Shown: piece by piece, positions 8,217-17,170 of the stretch
Position numbering within the stretch: position 1 is the first letter of the stretch
How the letters are laid out: every line of letters starts with the position of its first letter
From: JBDIBA01 sp039812705
GTDB lineage: Bacteria; Actinomycetota; Acidimicrobiia; Acidimicrobiales; JBBSGY01
Assembly: GCA_039812705.1 (NCBI GenBank)
Contig: JBDIBA010000004.1
Coordinates: forward strand, 1-64,000
Length of the DNA: 64,000 bases
Reading direction: 5' to 3'
Translations under genes and position numbers: made by a program
The notes under the pieces: generated by a model
The model's input: only the letters and a program-made list of their open reading frames with translations
Databases searched by the model: none
What the model was told of the DNA's origin: nothing

Positions 8217-9124
8217 GCGTTAATGGCTTATTGCTGGTCGACAAGGAAACCGGCATTACGTCACAAGGTGTTGTTTCAAAGGCCCGCCGTAGCGCCAATC
8301 AGAAGCGAATTGGCCACTCGGGCACCCTCGACCCCGGTGCGACCGGCCTGATGCTGTTGGCATTTGGCTCTGCAACGCGCTTGATCGATTTCACCTCTGG
8401 GTTTACAAAGTCATACGTGGGCGAGATGGTGCTTGGCACGACAACAACAACCCTTGATGACGAAGGCGATGTCGTTGAGACTTTTGACATGTCAGGTGTT
8501 TCGCCAGTTCGCGTTGCCGAGGCAGCAGCGGGTTTTGTGGGCGAGATCCTGCAGGTTCCGCCAATGGTCAGTGCAATCAAGGTGCAAGGCAAGCGCCTGC
8601 ACGAACTTGCTCGTCAGGGGATCGAGGTCGAACGCAAGGCGCGCCCCGCAACCATTCACAGCCTTGAGGTGCTGCCGACTACCAGCAAAGGCGTGTTCAA
8701 CGTTGCCGCAACGGTTTCAACCGGAACCTATATCCGCAGTCTTGTTGCAGACATTGGTAGCGCGCTGGGCGGCGGTGCACACCTCAGAAACCTGCGCCGT
8801 ACGGCCATTGGTCCATTTCACGTCGACAGCGCCGTGCGTCAGGCTGCCCTTGATATTTCGATAGACGAGTGGATTCTTCAGTTGAAAACACCGGCGCAGA
8901 TGGTTGCGCACCTGGACTCTCTGTCGCTCGATGCTTCTACTGCCGAACGCATTTCGAATGGCGCCCGATTGACTGTTGGGGACTTCCCAGAACTCGCACA
9001 GCTGGGCGCGGGTCCCTATGCAATGGTCGACGAGTCGGGTGAATTGCGTGCGATCTATGAGCGCCGCGGCAACGTGTTGGCGTCGCGGGTCACGCTTCCA
9101 ACGCAGGTCGCCAGCGGGGGTTAG
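8213..9124 (+). CDS. truB: tRNA pseudouridine(55) synthase
   Basis: A 303-residue pseudouridine synthase that forms psi55 in the T-loop of tRNAs. NGLLLVDKETGITSQ opens the protein, and the catalytic Asp lies in HSGTLDPGATG near residue 43. VPPMVSAIKVQGKRLHELAR and GTYIRSLVADIG are further TruB landmarks. A C-terminal domain of about 60 residues follows. It overlaps rbfA by four bases. Its stop codon is part of the TAGGTT box that probably drives ribF. Confidence 0.95.
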   Translation: MSVNGLLLVDKETGITSQGVVSKARRSANQKRIGHSGTLDPGATGLMLLAFGSATRLIDFTSGFTKSYVGEMVLGTTTTTLDDEGDVVETFDMSGVSPVRVAEAAAGFVGEILQVPPMVSAIKVQGKRLHELARQGIEVERKARPATIHSLEVLPTTSKGVFNVAATVSTGTYIRSLVADIGSALGGGAHLRNLRRTAIGPFHVDSAVRQAALDISIDEWILQLKTPAQMVAHLDSLSLDASTAERISNGARLTVGDFPELAQLGAGPYAMVDESGELRAIYERRGNVLASRVTLPTQVASGG

Positions 9125-9133
9125 GTTTTTCTT
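9122..9133 (+). promoter_or_regulatory. Leaderless-type promoter for ribF
   Basis: TAGGTT at 9122-9127, formed by the truB stop codon, lies six bases before the GTG at 9134. No Shine-Dalgarno site is present. Confidence 0.4.
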
Positions 9134-10117
9134 GTGCGCGTACTCCAAGCTCAGTCCAAACAAGGTGAACTCAGGCACCTGCCCGACGGCGCCGCGGCGG
9201 AACCGTCGGCGGACCGTCCGGAGCGTGGCTCGGTAATCACCATTGGTGCATTTGACGGGCTTCACATTGGGCATCGCAGCTTGATCCGCCAAGTGATCAG
9301 TCGCGCACAAGACCTTGACTGTGCGTCGGCCGTCATCACCTTTGACCGTCACCCGGCATCGGTGGTGCGCCCGGAATCCGCACCACCGCTGCTGACCGAC
9401 CTCGATCAAAAGCTTGAGCTGATTGGTGCAACCGGCGTTGATTACACCTTGGTGGTCCCGTTTGATGAGGCTCGCGCCCAAGAAGAGGCCGAGGACTTCA
9501 TTGACGAGGTGCTGATTGATCGCCTTGGTGCGCGAGCAATTGTCATTGGGCACGACTTCCATTTCGGGCGTGGCCGCCGTGGCGATGCCGAGATGCTTGA
9601 TGAGATTGGGAAGTCCAAGGGTTTTGAGGTCATTGAACCGGCTGTCGTCATGGTTGACGATGTCGTTGTTTCATCAACCGCCATTCGTGCGGCGCTGGAC
9701 GAGGGCCGCGTCCAAGACGCTGCGGTCATGTTGGGTCGACCTCATGAGGTGCGAGGTCTCGTCATCATGGGTGACGGACGCGGTAGAGAGCTGGGCTATC
9801 CAACAGCCAACATCCACATTCCGTCGACCATCAAGTTGCCGGCTGATGGCGTCTATGCGGGGACCTACAGTTCGCCCGACGGCAAGGAGCATCCGGCCGC
9901 CATTTCGCTTGGAACCCGGCCAACGTTCTACGACAACGGCGATCAGTTGCTCGAAGTGCACCTCATCGACTTTTCGGGCGACCTATACGGACAAAACGCC
10001 CGAGTCCGCTTTACCCACCGCATTCGCGGTCAGGAGCGGTTCGACTCCGTCGAGGCCTTGGTCAAGAAGATGGCTGAAGACACGGCAGCTGCCCAGCGCA
10101 TGCTTGCGAACAAATAG
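9134..10117 (+). CDS. ribF: Bifunctional riboflavin kinase / FAD synthetase
   Basis: A 327-residue enzyme making FMN and then FAD from riboflavin. The N-terminal nucleotidyltransferase domain has ITIGAFDGLHIGHRSLI (GxFDGxHxGH), ITFDRHP, VIGHDFHFGRGRRGD and VSSTAIRAAL. The C-terminal kinase domain has GDGRGRELGYPTANI and AISLGTRPTF. An unconserved leader of about 32 residues precedes the first motif, so the true start could lie further in; GTG 9134 is kept because of the TAGGTT box before it. The order truB-ribF-rpsO is conserved in Actinomycetota. Confidence 0.93.
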   Translation: MRVLQAQSKQGELRHLPDGAAAEPSADRPERGSVITIGAFDGLHIGHRSLIRQVISRAQDLDCASAVITFDRHPASVVRPESAPPLLTDLDQKLELIGATGVDYTLVVPFDEARAQEEAEDFIDEVLIDRLGARAIVIGHDFHFGRGRRGDAEMLDEIGKSKGFEVIEPAVVMVDDVVVSSTAIRAALDEGRVQDAAVMLGRPHEVRGLVIMGDGRGRELGYPTANIHIPSTIKLPADGVYAGTYSSPDGKEHPAAISLGTRPTFYDNGDQLLEVHLIDFSGDLYGQNARVRFTHRIRGQERFDSVEALVKKMAEDTAAAQRMLANK

Positions 10118-10154
10118 GGACGAGCCCTAGCTGCCGGTACCCCAGCTGGACTGC

Positions 10155-10160
10155 TAGTCT
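10155..10160 (+). promoter_or_regulatory. Candidate -10 box for rpsO
   Basis: TAGTCT lies 11 bases before the rpsO ATG, which has no Shine-Dalgarno site. A very short or absent leader is likely. Confidence 0.4.
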
Positions 10161-10171
10161 CTCAAGCCGAC

Positions 10172-10429
10172 ATGAGTGAAAAGTCCGCAACCATCGAAAA
10201 GCACCGGACGCACGAGACCGACACGGGTTCGCCAGAGGTCCAAGTTGCCCTGCTTACAAGCCGCATTAGCCACCTGACCGAGCACCTCAAGGTGCACAAG
10301 GGCGATCACCACACCCGTCGTGGTTTGATGATGCTCATTGGTCGCCGCCGCCGTCTTCTCAATTACGTGATGAAGAACGACGTTGAGCGTTACCGCGCAC
10401 TTGTCGCAAAACTCGGCCTTCGCCGTTAA
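10172..10429 (+). CDS. rpsO: 30S ribosomal protein S15
   Basis: An 85-residue primary 16S rRNA-binding protein of the platform. TGSPEVQVALLTSRISHLTEHLKVHKGDHHTRRGL and GRRRRLLNY are the S15 signature. Length is near the usual 88-89. A strong terminator follows at once, and pnp lies downstream, the common rpsO-pnp order. Confidence 0.97.
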   Translation: MSEKSATIEKHRTHETDTGSPEVQVALLTSRISHLTEHLKVHKGDHHTRRGLMMLIGRRRRLLNYVMKNDVERYRALVAKLGLRR

Positions 10430-10446
10430 GAAAAGATCTAGTTAGC

Positions 10447-10480
10447 AAAAGAGCTGCCTTAGCGGGCAGCTCTTTTGTTT
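10447..10480 (+). terminator. Rho-independent terminator after rpsO
   Basis: A perfect 12-bp stem (10447-10458 with 10465-10476) with a six-base loop. The right arm ends in TTTT and runs on as TTTTGTTT. It separates rpsO from pnp. Confidence 0.92.
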
Positions 10481-10623
10481 AAGGCAACAAACATCCAATC
10501 GGTCGTCTGAGGGTTCAGCTGCCAGTCGAGGGTTTACCGAGTCGCATTCGGAAGCCGTCAACTGGGAACTGAGTCGGAACGACCCAATAGTCGCCCCAAG
10601 CAGTGGGGCAGAAGGAGTGCCAA

Positions 10624-13014
10624 ATGGCCTCGTCCCTTGGAACCACATCGGTTACCGGTCCAATCTCAAAGACCGATCGCGAACTGACATTTGAAACCGG
10701 CAAGCTTGCAAAGCTGGCCGATGGTGCGGTCGTCGGTCGCATTGGAGACACGATTGTCATTGCAACCGTCGCGGCTTCTCGCTCAGTGCGTGAAGGCATT
10801 GACTTTTTCCCACTAACCGTCGATGTCGAGGAGCGCACTTACGCAGCAGGTCGCATTCCCGGCTCGTTCTTTCGGCGCGAAGGAAAGGCCTCAGACGAAG
10901 CCGTTCTCACCGCTCGTCTGATTGACCGTCCGCTTCGTCCAAGCTTCCCTGACGGTTTTCGTAACGACGTACATGTTGTTGTCACTGTTGTTGGTGCAGA
11001 CCAGCAGAACCCTCACGACGTTCTGGCAATCAATGCAGCTTCGGCCGCGTTGTCAATGTCGTCGGTTCCTTTCGAAGGCCCGATCGGCGCGGTCCGCATT
11101 GCATACAACAAGGACGGCCAGTGGATTCCGCACCCAACATTCGAAGAAGGCGACGACGCCACCTTCGAGTTGGTCGTAGCCGGTCGAGTTCTCGACAATG
11201 GCGATGTTGCAATCATGATGGTTGAAGCCGGTGGAACCGAGCGCAGCTTCACTTACTACAAAGATGGCGCTGCCAAGCTTGACGAAGACGCACTTGCAGA
11301 GGGCCTCGAAGCCGCAAAGCAGTGGATCAAAGAGTCCTGCGAACTTCAGAACCGCTTGGTTGCCGAAGTCGGCGGCAAGAAGCCAACCATGGAATACGAA
11401 TTGCAGAAGGACTACAGCGACGACGTCTTCGACGCCGTTAGCGAAGTCGGCACCTCGTCGTTGACAACGGCTTTGACCACCAAGGACAAGACAGAGCGCA
11501 ACAACGCTGCTGCCCAAGCTGGCGACAAGATAAAGGCCGAGTTGGCCGACCGCTTTCCAGAGCGTGACGGCGAAATCAAGGCTGCAATCAAGAGTCTTTC
11601 CAAGAAGATTGTGCGCAAGCGCATTGTTGATGAGGGCGCCCGCATTGACGGTCGCGGTCCAAAAGACATTCGCCAGCTTTCCGCCGAAGTCCGCGTGCTG
11701 CCAACCGCACACGGTTCGGCCATCTTCACGCGTGGTGAAACACAGGTGCTCAACGTTTCAACGTTGGGCATGCCAAAGATGGACCAGCTGATTGACACAA
11801 TCACGCCTGGAACCTCAAAGCGCTATATGCACCACTACAACTTCCCGCCGTTCTCGACGGGCGAGCCTGGTGCAATGCGTGGGCCTAAGCGACGCGAGAT
11901 TGGTCACGGCTTGTTGGCCGAACGCGCGCTCTTCCCGGTCATTCCTCCACAAGAAGAGTTCCCGTACACGTACCGGGTTGTTAGCGATGTCATGTCGTCA
12001 AACGGTTCAACCTCTATGGCGTCTGTTTGTGGTTCGACACTTTCGTTGATGGACGCTGGCGTGCCAATCGTGGCTCCAGTTGCAGGCATTGCAATGGGTC
12101 TTGTTTACGCAGAAGGCAAGTACACAACCCTCACCGACATCTTGGGTGACGAAGACGCATTCGGCGACATGGACTTCAAGGTCGCCGGAACGCGCGAAGT
12201 CGTTACTGCACTTCAGCTGGACACCAAGATCGACGGCATTCCGGCCGACGTGTTGGCAGCAGCACTTCAGCAAGCAAAGGAAGCACGTCTGCAAATTCTC
12301 GACGTGATGACTGCTGCAATTGCCGCACCACGCGAAGACGTTCAGGGAACTGCTCCAAAGATTGTCAGCTTCGAAATCCCAATGGATCGCATCGGCGAGA
12401 TCATTGGGCCGAAGGGCAAGGTCATCAACCAACTCACGTTGGACACGGGTGCAGACATCAGCATCGACGACGACGGAACCAAGGGCATTGTGACCATTGG
12501 TTCATCTGTTAGCTCGCAAGTAAACGATGCGCGCACTCGCATCGAGCAGATCCTCAACCCGCCTTCGGCTGAAGTGGGCGTCACCTACCCGGGCAAGGTC
12601 GTCACAATCACCAAGTTTGGTGCATTTGTAAACATCCTTCCTGGTCGTGACGGTCTGGTTCACATTTCCAAGTTGGGTGCGGGCAAGCGCATTGAGCGCG
12701 TCGAAGACGTGCTTGAAGTCGGTCAGACCATCGATGTTCGCGTCGACGAGATTGACCCTGCCGGAAAGGTTGTTCTCACGCCGACCGGTGAAGGTTTTGC
12801 TCGTCCAGACCAGGACACCGACGCCCAACCAAGTTCGAGTGGTGCAGCCACCGCGACGGCAACTGCTGACGACTCCAGCCAAGGCTCTGCGGTTTCCTTT
12901 GAGGACGCTTGGGACGCCGAAGCCGCTCAAGAGTTTGGTGACCTCGGTCCGGCAGGACGTCCAGAGAACCCAAGTTCCAACCGCGGACCGCGTCGTAACT
13001 CGCGTCGCCGCTAG
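10624..13014 (+). CDS. pnp: Polyribonucleotide nucleotidyltransferase (PNPase)
   Basis: A 796-residue phosphorolytic 3'-5' exoribonuclease. It has two RNase PH domains (about residues 10-240 and 320-560) linked by a helical domain. A KH domain with GEIIGPKGK starts near 590, and an S1 domain (KVVTITKFGAFVNILPGRDGLVHIS) spans about 652-722. A 70-residue acidic/Ser-rich tail ends in RGPRRNSRRR. The ATG at 10624 is chosen because AGAAGGAG at 10610-10617 is spaced six bases before it; an upstream GTG would overlap that site. It probably acts in RNA turnover with RNase J, encoded 4 kb downstream. Confidence 0.96.
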   Translation: MASSLGTTSVTGPISKTDRELTFETGKLAKLADGAVVGRIGDTIVIATVAASRSVREGIDFFPLTVDVEERTYAAGRIPGSFFRREGKASDEAVLTARLIDRPLRPSFPDGFRNDVHVVVTVVGADQQNPHDVLAINAASAALSMSSVPFEGPIGAVRIAYNKDGQWIPHPTFEEGDDATFELVVAGRVLDNGDVAIMMVEAGGTERSFTYYKDGAAKLDEDALAEGLEAAKQWIKESCELQNRLVAEVGGKKPTMEYELQKDYSDDVFDAVSEVGTSSLTTALTTKDKTERNNAAAQAGDKIKAELADRFPERDGEIKAAIKSLSKKIVRKRIVDEGARIDGRGPKDIRQLSAEVRVLPTAHGSAIFTRGETQVLNVSTLGMPKMDQLIDTITPGTSKRYMHHYNFPPFSTGEPGAMRGPKRREIGHGLLAERALFPVIPPQEEFPYTYRVVSDVMSSNGSTSMASVCGSTLSLMDAGVPIVAPVAGIAMGLVYAEGKYTTLTDILGDEDAFGDMDFKVAGTREVVTALQLDTKIDGIPADVLAAALQQAKEARLQILDVMTAAIAAPREDVQGTAPKIVSFEIPMDRIGEIIGPKGKVINQLTLDTGADISIDDDGTKGIVTIGSSVSSQVNDARTRIEQILNPPSAEVGVTYPGKVVTITKFGAFVNILPGRDGLVHISKLGAGKRIERVEDVLEVGQTIDVRVDEIDPAGKVVLTPTGEGFARPDQDTDAQPSSSGAATATATADDSSQGSAVSFEDAWDAEAAQEFGDLGPAGRPENPSSNRGPRRNSRRR

Positions 13015-13023
13015 GACTCCATT

Positions 13024-14283
13024 TTGATTCGGACATCAATCCTCGGTGATGGCTTGCGTGTTGTCACCGAGAAAATGCCGAATGTGGAATCTGTAGCAAT
13101 TGGTTTTTGGGTTGGTACGGGCTCGCGCGACGAGACCGATGCCGATTGGGGAACGTCGCATTTCTTAGAACACTTGTTGTTCAAGGGGACAACGTCGCGT
13201 TCCGCACTCGACATTGCTCGTTCAATTGATCGCGTGGGTGGCGACATGAACGCCTTCACAACGAAGGAGCTCACTGCTTTTTACGTTCGCGTTGTGCAAC
13301 AAGAAGTCGGCGTTGGCTTAGAGGTCCTCTGCGACATCATGTCGAACCCCGCGTTTGATCCCAATGAAATTGGCGCCGAGCGCAACGTCGTTCTTGAAGA
13401 AATCCTCATGCGCGGCGACGAGCCAGGTGATCTTGTTCACGAGATCTACGACACCGCTGTTTATGAAGGTCACCCGTTGTCACGCGAGATTCTTGGTGAC
13501 GAAGCAGCGATCATGGACATGACGCCAGAAGACATCCGGACGTTCTTTTCGCGTCACTACGTCGATGCCAACATGGTTGTTGCTGCGGCAGGAAATCTGG
13601 ACCACGATCGATTCGTTGAGCAACTGCAAGGTTGTTTTGCATCGCGAAAAGGATCGCCGCGCGCGGACCGTGTTGCGCCAACGCCTGCAACGGGTGTGCG
13701 CGTTGTCAATAATCGACCAACCGATCAGGCTCACTTGGTTGTCGGGTTTCCTGCGGTAGACCGCCATTCCAAGAAGCGTTATGCGTCTGCATTGCTCGAC
13801 GTGATTCTCGGCGGTGGAATGTCAAGCCGCTTGTTTCAGTCCATTCGTGAACAACGCGGACTGGCCTACACGGTCTTTTCCTCTTTTACGCCGTATGACG
13901 ACACGGGCTCGATGAGCGTTTACTTGGGCTCTGCGCCTGAACGTGTTGCCGAGGCGTACGAGGTCTTGTTGGCCGAGCTGAACAAGGCTGCTGCAGGTGG
14001 CATAACCGCTCAAGAACTCGAGCTTGCAAAACGCAACCTCCATGCAAACACCGTGCTCAATCTGGAAGACAGCGGGTCTCGAATGAGCAGAATTGGCCGT
14101 TCGCTATTGCAACACGGCAGCGTGCTTGATGTCTCTGAAGTGACGCGGCGAATTGAAGCGGTGACAGTCGATGAAGTCGAGGCAATCGCGCGAGAATGCT
14201 TCTCGGTTGAGCCCAACGTCGCAGTTGTCGGCCCGGTTGATGATCAACTACGGGCCAAGAAGAAGACCGTGGCGGTGGCATAA
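13024..14283 (+). CDS. M16 family zinc metallopeptidase (pitrilysin/processing-peptidase-like)
   Basis: A 419-residue peptidase of the M16B type. The inverted zinc motif HxxEH is H46-F-L-E-H50, followed by FTTKELTAFYVRVV and the downstream Glu in ERNVVLEEI. The C-terminal half (GGGMSSRLFQSIREQRGLAYTVFSSF) is the second, non-catalytic repeat. No signal peptide is seen, so it is probably cytoplasmic. The order pnp-M16 peptidase-dapB is conserved in Actinomycetota. The TTG start at 13024 lies 9 bases after the pnp stop, so co-transcription is likely. Substrates are unknown. Confidence 0.9.
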   Translation: MIRTSILGDGLRVVTEKMPNVESVAIGFWVGTGSRDETDADWGTSHFLEHLLFKGTTSRSALDIARSIDRVGGDMNAFTTKELTAFYVRVVQQEVGVGLEVLCDIMSNPAFDPNEIGAERNVVLEEILMRGDEPGDLVHEIYDTAVYEGHPLSREILGDEAAIMDMTPEDIRTFFSRHYVDANMVVAAAGNLDHDRFVEQLQGCFASRKGSPRADRVAPTPATGVRVVNNRPTDQAHLVVGFPAVDRHSKKRYASALLDVILGGGMSSRLFQSIREQRGLAYTVFSSFTPYDDTGSMSVYLGSAPERVAEAYEVLLAELNKAAAGGITAQELELAKRNLHANTVLNLEDSGSRMSRIGRSLLQHGSVLDVSEVTRRIEAVTVDEVEAIARECFSVEPNVAVVGPVDDQLRAKKKTVAVA

Positions 14284-15018
14284 GTGACAACAAGTGGAAC
14301 CGTGCGAATCGGTGTCAGTGGCCACCAGGGCAAGCTAGGCACGCCGATTGTCGCCGCCGTCGAACAATCCGAAGATCTGGAAATCGTTTGCACAAAGTCG
14401 CGAGGCCAAGCGCCAGACGTGTTGTCAGGCTGCGATGTAATTCTCGAGGTCTCCAGTGCAGACGGCGCGCGCGAAACACTGCCTTGGGCCGCTGCCAATG
14501 GCGTCAACGTCGTTTGCGGTGCGACGGGTTTGTCGGCGGCAGAGCTTGATGCGTTTGATGACTTGTTCAAGGAGTTCAACGCGCGTTGTTTCGTTGTTCC
14601 GAACTTTGCCATCGGTGCCGTTTTGTTAATGCACTTTGCCGCAGCGGCCGCAAAGTATTTCGATGGTGTTGAGATCATCGAAACTCACCACGCACAAAAG
14701 CTCGACGCCCCTTCAGGCACGGCAAAGTTGACTGCGCAGCGAATCGCGCAAGCACTTTCAACAAAGACTGACAACGCGTCAGACGAACCACCCGCCAGAG
14801 GCGAACGAGTTGCGGGGGTCTCAACGCACTCGGTGCGTTTGCCTGGCGCGGTTGCCCACGAGGAAGTCATCTTTGGTCGTGAAGGCCAATTGCTGACGCT
14901 CCGCCACGATTCCTTCAGCCGCACGTCTTTTGTAGATGGTGCACTGCTGGCATTGCGCAGCTTCAAGCAGTTGTCGCCCGGTGTCTCCGTTGGCCTCGAC
15001 GCCGTACTCGATCTCTAG
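14284..15018 (+). CDS. dapB: 4-hydroxy-tetrahydrodipicolinate reductase
   Basis: A 244-residue NAD(P)H-dependent reductase of the lysine/diaminopimelate pathway. The nucleotide-binding loop is GVSGHQGKLG, and the catalytic block ETHHAQKLDAPSGTA (about residues 134-148) has the conserved His-His and Lys. SVRLPGAVAHEEVIFG follows. The GTG directly abuts the stop of the M16 gene, implying coupled translation. The other pathway genes dapF, dapD and dapE lie 19-23 kb downstream. Confidence 0.95.
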   Translation: MTTSGTVRIGVSGHQGKLGTPIVAAVEQSEDLEIVCTKSRGQAPDVLSGCDVILEVSSADGARETLPWAAANGVNVVCGATGLSAAELDAFDDLFKEFNARCFVVPNFAIGAVLLMHFAAAAAKYFDGVEIIETHHAQKLDAPSGTAKLTAQRIAQALSTKTDNASDEPPARGERVAGVSTHSVRLPGAVAHEEVIFGREGQLLTLRHDSFSRTSFVDGALLALRSFKQLSPGVSVGLDAVLDL

Positions 15019-15051
15019 TCAGTAGTCGCAAGAACCGGTCGGGCAGATTGG

Positions 15052-16233
15052 CTACTTGGTCAATAGCCTTTTGGTCCAGCGCTTTCCTGGTATTTCGATG
15101 TAGCGATAGGTGGCGGTCGAAAGCAGCACGACTCCGGCCATAAACATGATGAAGAACCAGTGCGTTTGGGCAACAGTTCTGCTGGTGTGTGTCGCGTCTA
15201 ATACGAGCAAGAGCAACAGCTGAAACGGGACATGAATCAGATACGACGCATAGGTGATGTTGCCGAAGAACCTTCCGAGACGGTTTGCCGACAATCCCAA
15301 GCGGTCCAGCGACGCGGCGACAATCAGCGCCGATGGGAAAAGTACCCACATGACGGTCGCAATCGAATCTTTCAGTTCCTCGCGTTGCATGGCAATGACA
15401 ACGGCAACGGCAAAGCCGATGACGCCGAGTGCAGTGCTGATGATCAATTGCCACGAACCGCGTAACGCAAAGAGCGCTTTTTGAATGAATCCGCCAACGA
15501 CAAACAGCATTGAACATTGCGCGAAAAACGCCGGGAAGGTTTCGGGATCGGTCGTGCGATAGATCCACAGCGAAACCAAGAACCAGCCGATAAAGAAGGC
15601 AGCCCTTGCTCGAAAGTGGCGAACCGCTAAAATGAAGATGGCATAGGCGGCTAGTTCAATCGACACAGACCACGTTGGTCCGTTGTACGTCAGTCCCGCT
15701 TGACCAAAGAACCACCCTTGCAAGAACAACACGTTGAGCAAGAAGTTGAGCGGTGTGCTTTCGGAATAGATCTGCGCGTGACCAGCTATGTGAAGGTTTG
15801 CGAACTGCAGGACAACGACGGCAATCAAGGTGATGAAGTGCAACGGGTAAAGGCGTGAGAAGCGGTTAACTGCGAACTCGCGGAAGCCAAGGTTGCGCCT
15901 GCTCGCGTAGACGTAGAAGAAGATGAAGCCCGACAGCAACCAAAAAAGCTGAACGGCCAACGCGCCGTGTTCATAGACGGCTGGCGCTAGCGATTGAAAC
16001 GGAAGGCTTTCAACAAAAGTGCCGGGAGCGCCTTCGGTGTCTGAGGGCGCGCCGAAGTGTCGGTAGTGCCAGATCAGCACGGCGAGTGCGGCAAGTCCGC
16101 GCAGCAGGTCAACGTTGTTCAGCTGCTGGCGTGGTGCATCGGTTTTGCTGGGCGGCTTGTTCTCGACCTGGTCTGATGATGACGAAACAATCACCGGGTC
16201 ATCTGAGGTCGGCAGGGCCCGGCTAGCGCCCAT
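15052..16233 (-). CDS. Acyltransferase 3 family membrane protein (OafA/YrhL-like)
   Basis: A 393-residue integral membrane protein with about ten hydrophobic segments. After a Ser/Asp-rich 55-residue cytoplasmic N terminus comes NNVDLLRGLAALAVLIWHYRHFG, the acyltransferase-3 signature with the conserved His. The family transfers acyl groups from the cytoplasm to cell-surface sugars or lipids; the acceptor here is unknown. The ATG at 16233 is chosen because it overlaps the end of the DedA gene by 11 bases, as in a coupled operon; longer in-frame starts would run deep into that gene. It converges on dapB. Confidence 0.85.
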   Translation of the reverse strand: MGASRALPTSDDPVIVSSSSDQVENKPPSKTDAPRQQLNNVDLLRGLAALAVLIWHYRHFGAPSDTEGAPGTFVESLPFQSLAPAVYEHGALAVQLFWLLSGFIFFYVYASRRNLGFREFAVNRFSRLYPLHFITLIAVVVLQFANLHIAGHAQIYSESTPLNFLLNVLFLQGWFFGQAGLTYNGPTWSVSIELAAYAIFILAVRHFRARAAFFIGWFLVSLWIYRTTDPETFPAFFAQCSMLFVVGGFIQKALFALRGSWQLIISTALGVIGFAVAVVIAMQREELKDSIATVMWVLFPSALIVAASLDRLGLSANRLGRFFGNITYASYLIHVPFQLLLLLVLDATHTSRTVAQTHWFFIMFMAGVVLLSTATYRYIEIPGKRWTKRLLTK

Positions 16234-17116
16234 CGTGTCTGTCTCGTCGCCGATGGTGTTCCTCGCGCTCGATTCCGGCCTCAACCGCCTCTTCAAGTTC
16301 ATGGAACTTCTGTGCGCGCTGCCTGGAAGGCTTGATTGCTTCCTTGACGATTCCGGTGACAATCACCAACACGATTGAAGCAATGGTCAATTGCCAGGTG
16401 TAGCGCGTGATGAAATCAATGATTGCGTCCATTTGTTCGGGAAACTGCATGGCAAGAGTGCGCACAGCAATGGCGACCGACGTTGCTCCAATGACTTCGA
16501 AGATGGCGAAGGTCGAGAACTTCATGGATGACGAACCAGCCAGCAGGCGCACAATTGGTGACGGGTAGAACATGATCAACAACGGACCGGCTGTTGGAAA
16601 CCAGCGACGAAAGCGGTCAAGTGTTGCGGCTGCCGATGGTGACGAATCGGCGAGGTAATCGAGGGCCGTGTCACCAGCCCACTTGCCGATGAAGAAGTAG
16701 CACGGCGCGAAAAGCAACCGGCGAATGATCGCAATGGCGTAATAGACAATTGCCGAAATCTGGGTAGCTGCCAGCGCCAAATAGACAACCTTGTTGCTGC
16801 ACATGATCAGCAGCCAAGGTGCATGAGCTGTCATCCAAGGGCGACCCACCCACATGACCGGGTTGATGATCAGTGGAATGGCAATGATTGGACCAAGCGC
16901 CAGCCAAAGTTTTGCCTTGCTGGGCGCCCATTGCGCCCAGTGGGGCAGTAGCGGGTTGTGGTGTTCGTCGTATTCGTAGTCGTCGTTGTCGTTGTCGCGC
17001 TGGTCGTACTCGTTACGGCTGTCTTCGAAACGGTCGGGCCTTCGGACGTCGCGTTCACTGTGTTCATGGCGCCTCGGGCGAGGCGGTTCACGGCGTTCAG
17101 AATCGGCACGGCCCAT
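16223..17116 (-). CDS. DedA-like membrane protein with charged N-terminal extension
   Basis: A 297-residue protein. The first 70 residues are hydrophilic: Arg/Glu-rich, then Asp/Asn/Tyr-rich. About five membrane segments follow. FFIGKWAGDTALDYL, a cytoplasmic helix, and IMFYPSPIVRLLAGSSSMKFSTFAIFE resemble the DedA/SNARE-associated pattern (G-x-x-x-G, then P-x-x-R-x-x-x-G). DedA proteins include polyprenyl-phosphate and phospholipid transporters. The ATG at 17116 is chosen because TAGGGT lies seven bases before it. It is co-transcribed with the acyltransferase, which suggests a shared envelope role. Family assignment is moderate. Confidence 0.65.
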   Translation of the reverse strand: MGRADSERREPPRPRRHEHSERDVRRPDRFEDSRNEYDQRDNDNDDYEYDEHHNPLLPHWAQWAPSKAKLWLALGPIIAIPLIINPVMWVGRPWMTAHAPWLLIMCSNKVVYLALAATQISAIVYYAIAIIRRLLFAPCYFFIGKWAGDTALDYLADSSPSAAATLDRFRRWFPTAGPLLIMFYPSPIVRLLAGSSSMKFSTFAIFEVIGATSVAIAVRTLAMQFPEQMDAIIDFITRYTWQLTIASIVLVIVTGIVKEAIKPSRQRAQKFHELEEAVEAGIEREEHHRRRDRHDGR

Positions 17117-17129
17117 GGCGCTGACCCTA
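17117..17129 (-). promoter_or_regulatory. Leaderless-type promoter for the DedA/acyltransferase operon
   Basis: On the minus strand TAGGGT (17129-17124) is followed by seven bases and the ATG at 17116. It sits back to back with the rnj promoter in a 54-bp divergent gap. Confidence 0.6.
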
Positions 17130-17156
17130 CAAGCCCGGCAGGTGGGTTGTGCGGGG

Positions 17157-17170
17157 TAGCGTGGGCGCCA
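17157..17170 (+). promoter_or_regulatory. Leaderless-type promoter for rnj
   Basis: TAGCGT at 17157-17162 lies eight bases before the ATG at 17171. No Shine-Dalgarno site is present. Confidence 0.5.

Noticed and set aside
8717..9562. A 281-codon minus-strand open frame across truB and ribF
   Set aside because: Both plus-strand genes have full family motifs; the antisense frame has none.
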